DNA of 64,000 bases from Acidithiobacillus ferrooxidans ATCC 23270 (GTDB lineage Bacteria > Pseudomonadota > Gammaproteobacteria > Acidithiobacillales > Acidithiobacillaceae). Positions 22,378-30,356 of this stretch are shown piece by piece. A program made the translations under genes and the position numbers. The notes under the pieces are model-generated. The model did not search any database and was not told the DNA's origin. It was given only the letters and a program-made list of their open reading frames with translations. Location: the NCBI RefSeq assembly GCF_000021485.1, contig NC_011761.1, positions 2,918,398 through 2,982,397 of the forward strand, read 5' to 3'. Every line of letters starts with the position of its first letter. Position 1 is the stretch's first letter.

Positions 22378-22627
22378 GGACATTGCGACTCGCGCCACCC
22401 CAGAGGATGAAAGAGAATGGGGGGTGAGGAGATGGCGGATTGAGGTCGAGCAAGTTTTTGGTGATTCCATCCCGACTCTAACGTGACCCGCCAGGCCGAC
22501 TCGTACCCCGGATTGCCTCCCTTGAGAGCGCACATTAAAAGGGCCGCCTGAGGCTTGCCACAGGCTGGTGATTTCGGCGCTGGCATTCGCCATCTCTCCC
22601 TTTGATAGTAATTGGAGAGACGTCGTT
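22378..22627 (+). other. IS110 left-end non-coding region, candidate bridge-RNA locus
   Basis: In the IS110 group the seekRNA/bridge RNA is transcribed from the non-coding left end before the transposase. This 250-nt stretch has no convincing gene and contains short inverted segments such as GGCG...CGCC near 22576-22592. I cannot fold it here, so the RNA and its guide loops are inferred from family architecture, not demonstrated. Confidence 0.4.
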
Positions 22628-23854
22628 ATGGAACTGCAATCCCTCTTTCACCGGGTTATCGGACTGGATGTTCATCAGGCCCAGGTCACCGCCTGTGCCA
22701 TTCTCACGGACCCTGACGGAAACGTTACGATTGAGCGCCGGCAATTTGGTGCTTTTCAGAAGGACCGGAAGGCATTGGCCCTGTGGTGTGCCTCCCATCG
22801 GCCCGATACGGTGGTCATGGAGAGCACCGGGATCTACTGGAAGAGTCCCTATGCGGCCCTGGAAAAGGTGGGGATCCAGGCACAGGTCGTGAACGCCAGG
22901 CACGTCAAACAGGTCCCCGGTCGCAAGACCGATGTTGGGGATGCAGAGTGGCTCGCCACCCTGGCTCGAGCCGGACTGCTGCGGGGTTCCTTCGTTCCCC
23001 CGGCACAACTGCGGGAGCTGCGGCTGATCGCCCGACAGCGGCAAAATCTGGTGGGCATGCTCTCGTCGGAGAAAAACCGCTTGCACAAGGTGCTGACCGA
23101 TGGCGGAATTCGACTGGGGGTGGTGGTCAGCGATATCCATGGGCAATCGGCCCGGGCCATGATCCAGGCCCTGATTCAGGGGAGTCCCCCGGAGGCCGTA
23201 CTCCGACTGGCCAGCCGACGGCTCAAAGCCAGCCAGGAGGAGATCCTGGATGCCCTGCAAGGCGAGTTGAGTGCCAGTCACCGCTTTGTCCTGGACGAGA
23301 CGCTCCGCCATATCGAGTCTCTGGAGGCCCAAATCGCGCGCTTCGATGTCCAACTGCTGGAGGGCTTGAAGCCGCAAAAGAATGCTCTCGAACTCCTGCA
23401 GACCTTGCCGGGCATCGATACCGTGGGTGCTGCCTTGCTGCTGGTCGAAATCGGAGACGACATGAGCGTCTTTGGGAGCGCCGATCGACTGGCCTCCTGG
23501 ACCGGCCTTTGTCCCGGGAACAATGAGTCTGCCGGAAAACGGAAAAGTGGGCGAACCCGCAAGGGCAACCCGTATGTCCGTCGGATCCTCTGCGAATGCG
23601 CCCACGCCGCCAGTCGTACCCACTGCGCCCTGCGCTCCAAGTTCCAGAGTCTGGTCGTCCGTAGGGGGCACAAGCGCTCCATCATCGCCCTGGCCCACAA
23701 AATGCTGCGCATCATCTACTTCATGCTCTCACACGGCAAGTACTACCGGGATGCCGATACGGACTATGAGGCACTGAGTGTGCAGCGCAATGCTTCTCGC
23801 TGGATCAAGAAACTGATCAAATTCGGCTTCCTGCCGCAGCATCAGCCAGCGTAG
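22628..23854 (+). CDS. IS110-family transposase
   Basis: The 408-residue protein has the N-terminal RuvC-like DEDD domain (IGLDVHQ, MESTGIYW, GRKTDVGDAEWLA) and the C-terminal Transposase_20 domain (LPGIDTVGAALLLVEIGDD, LASWTGLCPGNNESAGK, RKGNPYVRRIL) with the expected serine. All parts look intact, so it may be active. The start ATG at 22628 has GGAGAG 8 nt upstream; a 20-residue in-frame extension was rejected. It is encoded opposite to the surrounding efflux genes. Confidence 0.95.
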   Translation: MELQSLFHRVIGLDVHQAQVTACAILTDPDGNVTIERRQFGAFQKDRKALALWCASHRPDTVVMESTGIYWKSPYAALEKVGIQAQVVNARHVKQVPGRKTDVGDAEWLATLARAGLLRGSFVPPAQLRELRLIARQRQNLVGMLSSEKNRLHKVLTDGGIRLGVVVSDIHGQSARAMIQALIQGSPPEAVLRLASRRLKASQEEILDALQGELSASHRFVLDETLRHIESLEAQIARFDVQLLEGLKPQKNALELLQTLPGIDTVGAALLLVEIGDDMSVFGSADRLASWTGLCPGNNESAGKRKSGRTRKGNPYVRRILCECAHAASRTHCALRSKFQSLVVRRGHKRSIIALAHKMLRIIYFMLSHGKYYRDADTDYEALSVQRNASRWIKKLIKFGFLPQHQPA

Positions 23855-23858
23855 AGCG

Positions 23859-24992
23859 TCACTTCGATCCCAATATGGCCACCCGATGGCCAGGGATTGC
23901 CGTGCCCATTCCACGGATTTCTTTCACATTAACCCCCGGATAGAGCCGTGCGGGGAGGGGATAGATAACCCGAACACCCGCGTCTATCCCCTGCACCACC
24001 GCATCCGTGCCCGACTCCCAGAGCACCTGCACCGGCTTGTCCAAGGCCGTGCCATCTTTCACCGTATAGATAAAGGGCCCGGTACTGCCCTGCTGTATGG
24101 CGCCCACCGGCAGCACGGTAGCCCGCGCCAACTGCTGGATCGGCATCTGCACCTGCACATACTGTCCGGGCCAGAGGCCGAAGTTGGCGTTGGGTACGGT
24201 GGCCTGCAGGCTGATGGTGGCGGTCCCCGCGCTCACGCTGTTGTCGATGAAGGTGAGCTTGCCCTGAGCGAGCACCGTACCACCCTTCTCATCCTCGATC
24301 GGCAGCGGAATGGCCTGCTGTTGGGCCAGCCGCGCCGCCGAGAGCAGGCTCTGGGGAACGCTGAAATTCACGGTGATCGGTGCAATCTGGTTGATGATCG
24401 CCAATTGCGTCTGGTTGGCGACAACCAGATTGCCAGCCTTGACCTGGGCCAGGCCGATACGGCCGCTGATGGGGGCGGTGATGCGGGTGTAAGAGAGATT
24501 AAGGCGGGCCTGCGCCAGGGCGGCCTGATCCGCCTGCACCTGCGCCGTTGCCGCCTGCGCCTGGGAAACCGCCTGATCGAAGCTTTGGACGGTGATGAAA
24601 TCCTTTTCCGCCAGTGGACGGTCCTGCTCCACGATATTGCGGTTATAGCGCGCAGTGGCCTGATCCGCCACCAGCTTGGCCCGGGCCTGGGCAAGTGCTG
24701 CCTGCATCTGCGCCGGGTCGATGGTGAACAGGGTTTGTCCCTTGTCTACCATGCTCCCCTCGGTAAACTGCACGCTCTGCAGGATGCCGGAAGTCTGCGG
24801 CACGATGGTCGCCGTCTGCAGGGGCGTCACCGTACCCAGAAAACCTTCATAATGGGTCATGGGGCGGGTGCTGGCGCTGACCAGGCTGACCTGCAGGGGC
24901 GGCATTTCATGCTTGGCCTTGGTCTGGCAACCGCTCAGCATCAGGGAGAGGGTCGCCAGCATCAGCAGAAGGACAACGGGGGAACGGGTCAC
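23859..24992 (-). CDS. RND efflux periplasmic adaptor, C-terminus replaced by IS sequence
   Basis: This membrane-fusion lipoprotein (lipobox LSGC about residues 19-22) links pump to outer-membrane channel. It has the lipoyl/hairpin part (VPQTSGILQSVQFTEGSMVDKGQTLF) with a Gln/Ala-rich coiled coil and the beta-barrel part. The ATG overlaps the tolC-like stop (ATGA). Residues from about 355 to 377 (NVKEIRGM to ILGSK) are encoded by the IS110 right end. The native tail of 22 residues, ending PGKRP, is now stranded at 22306-22373. Function may survive because the lost part lies after the conserved barrel and is Gly/Pro-rich. Confidence 0.88.
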   Translation of the reverse strand: MTRSPVVLLLMLATLSLMLSGCQTKAKHEMPPLQVSLVSASTRPMTHYEGFLGTVTPLQTATIVPQTSGILQSVQFTEGSMVDKGQTLFTIDPAQMQAALAQARAKLVADQATARYNRNIVEQDRPLAEKDFITVQSFDQAVSQAQAATAQVQADQAALAQARLNLSYTRITAPISGRIGLAQVKAGNLVVANQTQLAIINQIAPITVNFSVPQSLLSAARLAQQQAIPLPIEDEKGGTVLAQGKLTFIDNSVSAGTATISLQATVPNANFGLWPGQYVQVQMPIQQLARATVLPVGAIQQGSTGPFIYTVKDGTALDKPVQVLWESGTDAVVQGIDAGVRVIYPLPARLYPGVNVKEIRGMGTAIPGHRVAILGSK

Positions 24993-26419
24993 GGTGTATT
25001 CTCTCCCAAAGGCATGCCGACGGCCTGACTGAGCTGTGCCAGGGCAACATAACTGTTAACCAGATTCTGAATCAGGGTGTAGCGCGCCTGCGCCAGGGTG
25101 GATTCGGCGAGGAGGACATCCTGAATGGTAGCCTGGCCGACGCGATACTGGGCCTGTACCACCTCCAGCGCCTTCCTGGCATTTTCCAGACCGCTCTGTG
25201 CGCCGGGGTAGGCCGCAACCGCGCCCTGGAAGTTGTGAAAATCCTGCCAGACCGTCGCTTCGGTGCTGCTGCGACTGGCCGCGAGGTTGGATTGGGCCTG
25301 ATCCCTCAAGGCCTGCGTCTGGCGAATCTGATAATGGGTGTTGAAGCCGGTGAAGAGGGGTACGGTCAGGGTAAAACCCACGGTCCAGGTATCGCCGGGC
25401 AGATAGCCGTTCTGAAAGGCGTAGCCGTAGGAACTGCTAACCCCCAGACTGGGCAGCCCGCTGGCCTCGGCGCTGCGGACATTGGCCTGGGCTACGGCGA
25501 CTTGGGCCCGCGCCTGCTGCAAAGCGGGATTGGCGGCAAGGGCTGCTTGCATCAACGTCTCAGCGGCGCTGTGGAGTTGAGGCGGTTTCTGCCCCAGTTT
25601 GAGGGACGCTATCCTCAGCGAGGTCTGGGGACCCAGGTTCAGGGTGCTGGCCAGCAACCCTTCGCTGCTGCGCACGGTCTGGCGTTGCGCGGCGAGGGTG
25701 GACTGCGCCTGCGCCATGGCGGCCCGGGCCTGATAGAGGGCGCCGATGGTGGCTTGCCCGGCACGATGCAGGACTTCGGCGGCCTCCAGGTTTTTCCGGT
25801 TTTCCGCAACGGTCTTTTCATCGGCCAGCAACAGGGATTGATTGCCGAGGAGCTGGTAATAGGCCTGCGCGACGCTGAAGGCCACGGCCTGGATGCTCTG
25901 GTTCTGGGTGAAGCCCGCCACCCATTCCTGGGCGCGGGCAGCATCCACCTTGGCGGCGCGCAGGCCAAAGTCCCACAGGGTGTAACTCAGGGTCAGATTG
26001 GGGTTGGCGCTGTTGCGTGCCGGCACCGTGAAGCCGATGGTGGAAACCGCCTGCCGACGACTGAAACCGGTATTGAGGGTGAGGCTGGGCAGCCAGGCGC
26101 TTTCCGCTATTCCCAGGCCGGCGGCCTGGGCGCGCAAACCATCCCAGGCGGCGGCGGTCTGCGGGTTGTGGGCGAGGGCATATGCGGTGAGTTGCGGCAG
26201 CGTCCAGACCTGGCCCTGCTCTGCCGCAGGGAGGGTTTGGGGCTTGGGGACTCCGGGGAGTCTGCGAGGCGCTGTCCACGCTTGGGCGGGGCTGGCGCTC
26301 ATACCGCTTTCGGTGTCCAGAGGGTCCGCCAGCCACGCTCCGACGCTGGCTTGCGCCAGCGCGCCTTGAGCCACACAGAAGACGGTACAGACAGCCAGCG
26401 AAAACACTTTGGGGGGCAC
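24989..26419 (-). CDS. TolC-family outer-membrane efflux protein
   Basis: The 476-residue protein begins with a signal peptide (to about residue 24, GALAQA) and has two OEP repeats with long helices and the typical NPxLQQARAQVAVAQANVRSAEASGLPSLG pattern split by loops. It would form the outer-membrane channel of the RND pump encoded downstream. The start is GTG at 26417-26419 with GAGGAG 9 nt upstream. It is the first gene of the efflux operon; no regulator gene is adjacent. Confidence 0.92.
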   Translation of the reverse strand: MPPKVFSLAVCTVFCVAQGALAQASVGAWLADPLDTESGMSASPAQAWTAPRRLPGVPKPQTLPAAEQGQVWTLPQLTAYALAHNPQTAAAWDGLRAQAAGLGIAESAWLPSLTLNTGFSRRQAVSTIGFTVPARNSANPNLTLSYTLWDFGLRAAKVDAARAQEWVAGFTQNQSIQAVAFSVAQAYYQLLGNQSLLLADEKTVAENRKNLEAAEVLHRAGQATIGALYQARAAMAQAQSTLAAQRQTVRSSEGLLASTLNLGPQTSLRIASLKLGQKPPQLHSAAETLMQAALAANPALQQARAQVAVAQANVRSAEASGLPSLGVSSSYGYAFQNGYLPGDTWTVGFTLTVPLFTGFNTHYQIRQTQALRDQAQSNLAASRSSTEATVWQDFHNFQGAVAAYPGAQSGLENARKALEVVQAQYRVGQATIQDVLLAESTLAQARYTLIQNLVNSYVALAQLSQAVGMPLGENTP

Positions 26420-27068
26420 GGCTCAGGCTCCTCGGCAGTGGAGCCGCCATTCTCCCGGAAAGCGGGATCATAAGGAAGATATGGGCGCCAAGGAAATTGT
26501 TGCAAAATGTTACAGCGGGCATGCTGGTAGGACAAGATCGCCCTTGGCTATGGACGGTGTGAGAGCGGCCGCAGGGAGTGGGTGCCTGAAGCGCGGCGGC
26601 AACCGTCTTTGGCCTCTTGCGACATGCCTTGTCTACAGGCGACGGGGTGCTGTAGTACCTTGCGGAGCGAACGGCAGTGCCAGACTGATTGCAGACATTC
26701 AACAGCGGAAAGCCAATGACATCATCCGACCCTCTGCCGCCATTCGCCCTCTTGACGCGAACGACGGCATCACAGCGTTTTCTGAATACCTGCCCCCACC
26801 GTATTCATCGACCATCAAGGCAACCCCGCCAGCCCCAACTCTTCCAAAAGCCGATTATGCCGCTTCTTATCCATCTCCGACTCTTTGAGTAACGGCGCGA
26901 TCGCAGCCTGAGTGGCCTGGCAGTCATGCTCCGGCCCTTGCTCTGCTGTGCTCACCTATCGGGAGATGTTCGGGTTATAACCGTTTCTCCCATCTCCTGA
27001 ATGGCTACCGAATGAGCTAGGCGGTCCTCTTCTTGGCCTTTGATGACTATACCGTGCCGCCCAAAGAA
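26420..27068 (+). other. Intergenic region with no secure gene
   Basis: About 650 nt separate the efflux operon from the yaiI-family gene. I see no tRNA, no intact gene and no clear terminator. The right half contains a minus-strand pair of short frames (26815-27066) that read like protein and may be a gene remnant. The left part should contain the efflux promoter on the minus strand; a weak TTGCAA / TATCTT pair lies about 50-80 nt before the tolC-like start but is not convincing. Confidence 0.5.
26815..26955 (-). CDS. Possible 46-residue small protein or gene remnant
   Basis: A frame starting GTG at 26953-26955 encodes 46 residues with a charged helical end (MDKKRHNRLLEELGLAGLP). Its start overlaps, as GTGA, the stop of another short frame (26952-27066) that contains KGQEEDRLAHSVAIQEMGE but has no obvious start codon. 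The overlap looks like a coupled gene pair whose first member has lost its beginning. I do not recognise either frame. No convincing ribosome site is present. Confidence 0.25.
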   Translation of the reverse strand: MSTAEQGPEHDCQATQAAIAPLLKESEMDKKRHNRLLEELGLAGLP

Positions 27069-27512
27069 TCATGCGCGGACCAGTAGCTGGTCCAGTGCAT
27101 TCGCAAATGCCTGGCGGTCCGCTTGGCTCAGGGCAGCGGGGCCACCAGTGCGCACGCCGGAGTCCCGGAGTTGCTCCATCATGTCACGAATCCGCAGGCG
27201 CTCGTGAATGGTTTCGGGGGAATAACGCTCCCCGCGCGGGCTGAGGGCATGGCTGTTTTTTTCTAGCACGGCGGCGGCCAGCGGAATATCGGCGGTGATT
27301 ACCAGATCACCCGCTACGATGTGCCGAACGATTTCCTCATCGGCCACATCAAAGCCCCTCGGCACGACCACAGTGCGGATATAGGCGGAGCGGTGTACGC
27401 GCAGAGCTTGATTGGCTACCAGGGTCAAGGGCAGTTTCAGACGATCGCTGGCGCGATACAAAATGTCTTTAATGACGTTGGGACAAGCGTCGGCATCAAC
27501 CCAGATATGCAT
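27069..27512 (-). CDS. YaiI/YqxD family protein (DUF188, PIN-like fold)
   Basis: This 147-residue protein matches the YaiI/YqxD family: [19 protein letters not shown] at the N-terminus, [15 protein letters not shown], and [18 protein letters not shown] with conserved acidic residues. The fold is PIN/NYN-like, and the aspartates suggest a nuclease, but the biological role is not known. The C-terminal part ([23 protein letters not shown]) is typical of the family. It stands alone on the minus strand at the left edge of the accessory island. Confidence 0.9.
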   Translation of the reverse strand: MHIWVDADACPNVIKDILYRASDRLKLPLTLVANQALRVHRSAYIRTVVVPRGFDVADEEIVRHIVAGDLVITADIPLAAAVLEKNSHALSPRGERYSPETIHERLRIRDMMEQLRDSGVRTGGPAALSQADRQAFANALDQLLVRA

Positions 27513-27658
27513 GTGACGGCTCTTAGGAATTTTTTGAGTGGGAACACCATGTCACAGATGTGACTTCCCGACAATGTGTGCCCCCACGGAGGGCATTCAC
27601 CCGAGTCTCCCAAACGCCGACTAATTCAGTAATGTGGTGGCACAGATTCGATGCCGGA

Positions 27659-27687
27659 TTGATCTTGGCATGGCACGAGACCATAAT
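27659..27687 (+). promoter_or_regulatory. Promoter of the toxin-antitoxin pair
   Basis: TTGATC at 27659-27664 and CATAAT at 27682-27687 are separated by 17 nt. The -10 lies in the left arm of the palindrome at 27681-27698, so a bound repressor would block it. The predicted transcription start (near 27694) gives a leader of about 22 nt to the antitoxin ATG at 27716. Confidence 0.55.
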
Positions 27688-27698
27688 GATCATTATGG
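27681..27698. promoter_or_regulatory. 18-bp perfect palindromic operator
   Basis: The sequence CCATAATGATCATTATGG is a perfect palindrome ending 17 nt before the antitoxin start. Phd-type antitoxins bind such palindromes over their own promoter to autoregulate, so this is the likely operator. It also covers an alternative ATG at 27695, which argues for the downstream start. Confidence 0.65.
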
Positions 27699-27715
27699 TT
27701 AATGAGGGTGATGCC

Positions 27716-28009
27716 ATGATTACGGAAACCAACGCGGTCAATTTTCGCCAGAACCTGGGAGAAATGCTCAACCAGGTGCAGTATCGCCACGACAGCGTGA
27801 TGATTAACAAAGATGGGAAACCCGTTGCCGTGCTCATCGATGCTCGTCTTTTCGAGCGCATTCGCCGGATGCAGGGTCGCTTTGATGCGCTGTGCCAAAG
27901 GATCGAAGCGGGATTTTCGCAAGTACCCGAATCTACAGGGATAGCGGAGATCGAGGCGGCCGTCGCTCAAGAACGGCGGGAATCGTCCATTTCCGCTGAG
28001 GATCACTAA
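27716..28009 (+). CDS. Phd/YefM-family antitoxin
   Basis: The 97-residue protein begins ITETNAVNFRQNLGEMLNQVQYRHDSVMINKDGKPVAVLID, the Phd/YefM fold in which the N-terminal half binds DNA. The C-terminal half (QRIEAGF...EIEAAVAQERRESS) is helical and charged, as expected for the toxin-neutralising tail. The ATG at 27716 has GAGGGTG upstream and is favoured over ATG 27695, which lies in the operator palindrome. The PIN toxin starts 6 nt after its stop. Confidence 0.88.
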   Translation: MITETNAVNFRQNLGEMLNQVQYRHDSVMINKDGKPVAVLIDARLFERIRRMQGRFDALCQRIEAGFSQVPESTGIAEIEAAVAQERRESSISAEDH

Positions 28010-28015
28010 CCGTTC

Positions 28016-28447
28016 ATGGCGGCATTGCGGGTGGTACTGGACACCAACGTGCTGCTTTCCGGCATAGCATACCCGGCCAGCGTGCCGGGCAAGATCCTGA
28101 CCGCGTGGCGACATGCTTCCATCGAGGTACTGCTATCAGACTATATCCTCGATGAACTGCGCCGGGTACTGCCCCGTCTGGCGCACCGCCATGGGCTGAC
28201 GGTGGCCGAGATGAGCGATCTGGTAGATATTCTGGCCATCCAAGCAGAACTGATCGCCCCATGGCCTGGGTTGGACCCGCACTTGCGCGACGACAAGGAT
28301 CAACCGGTGCTGCACACTCTGCTGGCCGCTCTCAAGACGTCTGGTGCTGACTACCTCATCACGGGAGACAAAGACCTTCTGGCGTTGGCTGATCGATATC
28401 CTATAATCACCCCAATGGAATTCTGGCGGACGCATGGGGGAGTGTAA
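28016..28447 (+). CDS. PIN-domain toxin (putative ribonuclease)
   Basis: This 143-residue PIN protein of the COG1569 type has the acidic catalytic set: Asp9 in VVLDTN, Glu47 in DELRRV, Asp92-95 in DDKDQP and Asp118/Asp120 in TGDKDLL. Such toxins usually cleave RNA, but the target cannot be read from sequence. It is 6 nt downstream of the Phd-type antitoxin, making a complete type II toxin-antitoxin module. The module borders the cassette region and could stabilise it. Confidence 0.88.
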   Translation: MAALRVVLDTNVLLSGIAYPASVPGKILTAWRHASIEVLLSDYILDELRRVLPRLAHRHGLTVAEMSDLVDILAIQAELIAPWPGLDPHLRDDKDQPVLHTLLAALKTSGADYLITGDKDLLALADRYPIITPMEFWRTHGGV

Positions 28448-28743
28448 CTCCGTGAATAGGCGGTTAGCGCTGCCCTGCCGCCGTTGAGCCCTGATGGTCG
28501 GCAGCAGACTGTAAGCGGACATTGGATTCGGCTAGAATGACCTAACTCGTGACCGGCATGAAATTGTGAAATTCACTGCTTTGTCTCATGTTTTATCGCG
28601 AGCGAAAACGTCAAAAAATCAATTTGATAGGGTTTTTATGGCAACAGAAACATGAGGCACACTGACGCATTGTGTCCTAACCCACAGGAAGGTCATCCAA
28701 TATTATGTGACATACCCCCTTGTTATGCTGCACCGACGTAGCA

Positions 28744-30279
28744 ATGAAGAAATTTGACCTGAACATCGACCGCATGCTTGAAAACTGGGATGCATTCCAT
28801 GCCATTCGGGAAATCATTGCCAACGCGCTCGACGAGCAGATATTGACTGGCACGCGGGAAATTGCCATCTCCCGCGACGGCGACGGTCAGTGGCGCATCA
28901 GAGACTTCGGCCGTGGCCTCCGGCACGAGCACTTCACGATGAACGAGAATCAGGAAAAGCTTGACCATCCCGGCCTCATCGGAAAGTTCGGCGTGGGCTT
29001 GAAGGACGCTCTGGCCACATTCGACCGCTTGGGCATCGAGACTCGCATCCGCTCCAAGTTCTGCGATGTCGCCTTCGACCGCTCCGAGAAGCATGATTTC
29101 TCTGATGTCATCACACTGCACGCCTGCATCTCCGATCCGTCCGATCCTGCATTCGTCGGAACCGAATTCATCCTGAAAGGTTGTTCTATTGAGGACATCG
29201 AGAAGGCGAAGCGTCTGTTCTTGAGGTTCTCCGGCGAGGAACGCCTAGAAGAAACCCAATACGGACAAGTCCTGCGGAAAGCAGGCAAGGTCTCCTTCAT
29301 TTACATCAACGGCATTCGCGTCGCCGAAGAGGAAAACTTCCTGTTCTCCTACAACATCACTTCGCTGACGGCCGCCATCAAGAAGGCTCTCAATCGCGAA
29401 AGGACCAATGTCGGGAGGGTCGCCTACTCTGACCGGGTGAAGTCCATCCTGCTCGCTTCCTCTTCGAAAGCAGTCGCCAAGGCTCTCGTCGATGACCTCG
29501 GCAACTTCGGAGGCGGCACGCTGCATGATGAGATGAAATGGACGGATGTCTCGGTGCATGCGTCGAAGATCACCAACGCATTGGGAAATGTCCTGTTCCT
29601 AACGGATGAGGAGATTATGAATGCTCCGCGTTTCGTCGAGGAGGCTCGGGCGAGCGGGCGGCAGATCATCACGATCCCGAGCACCGTCAAAGAGAAGCTG
29701 TCGGGACAGGTCGATATGGAAGGCAACACGATACAGGATTTGGGCAATTTCGTTTCCGAGAGGAACGATTGCTTCGAGTTCAAATTCGTCCCGCCCGAAA
29801 AGCTCGTGCAGGCCGAAAGATCGGTATTCAACATGACCGGAAGGCTTGCCGATCTCATCGGAGGGCTTCCTTCGAGGGTTCAATCGGTGAAGATTTCGGA
29901 GACGATGCGCCCCGAGACCGGAAGCTTCTCGGAAGCCTGCGGGCTTTGGACTGGCATGGAAATCATCATCAAGCGTAGCGAGCTCGCTTCCGTCGAGAGC
30001 TATGCCTCCACTTTGCTCCACGAGATCGCTCACGCCCGAAGCGGAGAAACCGACATCACTATCGGTTTCGAGCATGAGTTGACCTCGCTTCTTGGGATGG
30101 TCGCGTCTAAAGTGCTACGCAGAGCTTCCGCCGACACCCAATTGCTGCAAGAGCCGACAAAGGCTCGAACCCCTGAAATCCGGGCCGCATCGCGGCAGCC
30201 ACAAGCAGCGAGCCGTGACCCCGCTCCCGCGAAGAAGGCTGGGTTCTGGGCTAGGTTGTTAGGCAATCCTTCAAGGTGA
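28744..30279 (+). CDS. GHKL-type ATPase fused to HExxH metallopeptidase-like domain
   Basis: From ATG 28744 the protein has 511 residues. The N-terminus shows a GHKL/Hsp90-like ATP site: N-box REIIANALDE (22-31), G1 box RDFGRGL with Asp54, and G2 box GKFGVGLKDAL (80-90). The middle is unlike kinases or MutL. Near the C-terminus LLHEIAHARSG puts a zincin motif at His426-Glu427-His430, with GFEHEL (Glu443/Glu445) as possible third metal ligand; the tail is basic and Ala/Pro-rich. No signal peptide or membrane helix is visible. No Shine-Dalgarno precedes the ATG; an in-frame TTG at 28720 is the alternative. An attC-like site follows 10 nt after the stop. Function is unknown; a stress or anti-phage effector is an inference. 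Confidence 0.8.
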   Translation: MKKFDLNIDRMLENWDAFHAIREIIANALDEQILTGTREIAISRDGDGQWRIRDFGRGLRHEHFTMNENQEKLDHPGLIGKFGVGLKDALATFDRLGIETRIRSKFCDVAFDRSEKHDFSDVITLHACISDPSDPAFVGTEFILKGCSIEDIEKAKRLFLRFSGEERLEETQYGQVLRKAGKVSFIYINGIRVAEEENFLFSYNITSLTAAIKKALNRERTNVGRVAYSDRVKSILLASSSKAVAKALVDDLGNFGGGTLHDEMKWTDVSVHASKITNALGNVLFLTDEEIMNAPRFVEEARASGRQIITIPSTVKEKLSGQVDMEGNTIQDLGNFVSERNDCFEFKFVPPEKLVQAERSVFNMTGRLADLIGGLPSRVQSVKISETMRPETGSFSEACGLWTGMEIIIKRSELASVESYASTLLHEIAHARSGETDITIGFEHELTSLLGMVASKVLRRASADTQLLQEPTKARTPEIRAASRQPQAASRDPAPAKKAGFWARLLGNPSR

Positions 30280-30288
30280 CGTAATGAT

Positions 30289-30356
30289 GCCAAACCCATC
30301 ATTCCACCGGGCCTGCGCAAAAAAGCCGCGTAGGCCCGTGAATTCAGGCGTTAGTC
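30289..30356 (+). repeat. Integron attC-like recombination site 1
   Basis: The 68-bp site starts GCCAAAC (30289) and ends with the core GTTAGTC (30350-30356, consensus GTTRRRY). Between them CGGGCCTGCGC (30308-30318) pairs with GCGTAGGCCCG (30328-30338), 11 pairs including one G-T, around a 9-nt loop; CAC/GTG pairs outside this with one bulged C, like the extrahelical base of attC. It begins 10 nt after the GHKL gene stop, as in cassettes. Confidence 0.75.

Larger units (their letters stand above)
22374..23933 (+). mobile_element. IS110-family insertion sequence, about 1.56 kb
   Basis: The element lies between two copies of TAAC (22374-22377 and 23930-23933). Removing everything between them joins the adaptor frame ending RLYPGV to the frame continuing RVALSGTGG and ending in a TGA that overlaps the pump ATG. 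This defines the ends to within a few bases. It has about 250 nt of non-coding DNA before the transposase and about 75 nt after, the layout of the IS110 (not IS1111) group. No terminal inverted repeats are apparent, as expected for the family. It is inserted antisense to the efflux operon. Confidence 0.85.

Noticed and set aside
19265..22486. Very long plus-strand open frame opposite the RND pump gene
   Set aside because: It is an antisense shadow of a clear 1036-residue pump; high GC at third positions leaves the opposite frame open, and its translation is Gly/His/Gln/Arg-rich with no domain.
23859..23931. The adaptor's final 23 residues as a native C-terminus
   Set aside because: They are encoded beyond the TAAC junction in IS DNA, and the true tail with coupled pump start is found on the other side of the element.
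26409..26888. Plus-strand 159-codon open frame upstream of the efflux operon
   Set aside because: No ribosome site, composition unlike a protein and overlap with the efflux promoter region.
27560..27715. N-terminal extension of the antitoxin
   Set aside because: It would include the promoter and operator palindrome; the start at 27716 has a ribosome site and matches the family.
28455..28480. GGCGGTTAGCG after the PIN gene as a cassette boundary
   Set aside because: The right core does not fit GTTRRRY and the nearby hairpins are short; it could equally be a weak terminator.
30258..30264. GTTAGGC near the end of the GHKL gene as an attC core
   Set aside because: It lies in coding sequence and no paired upstream core or hairpin is present.
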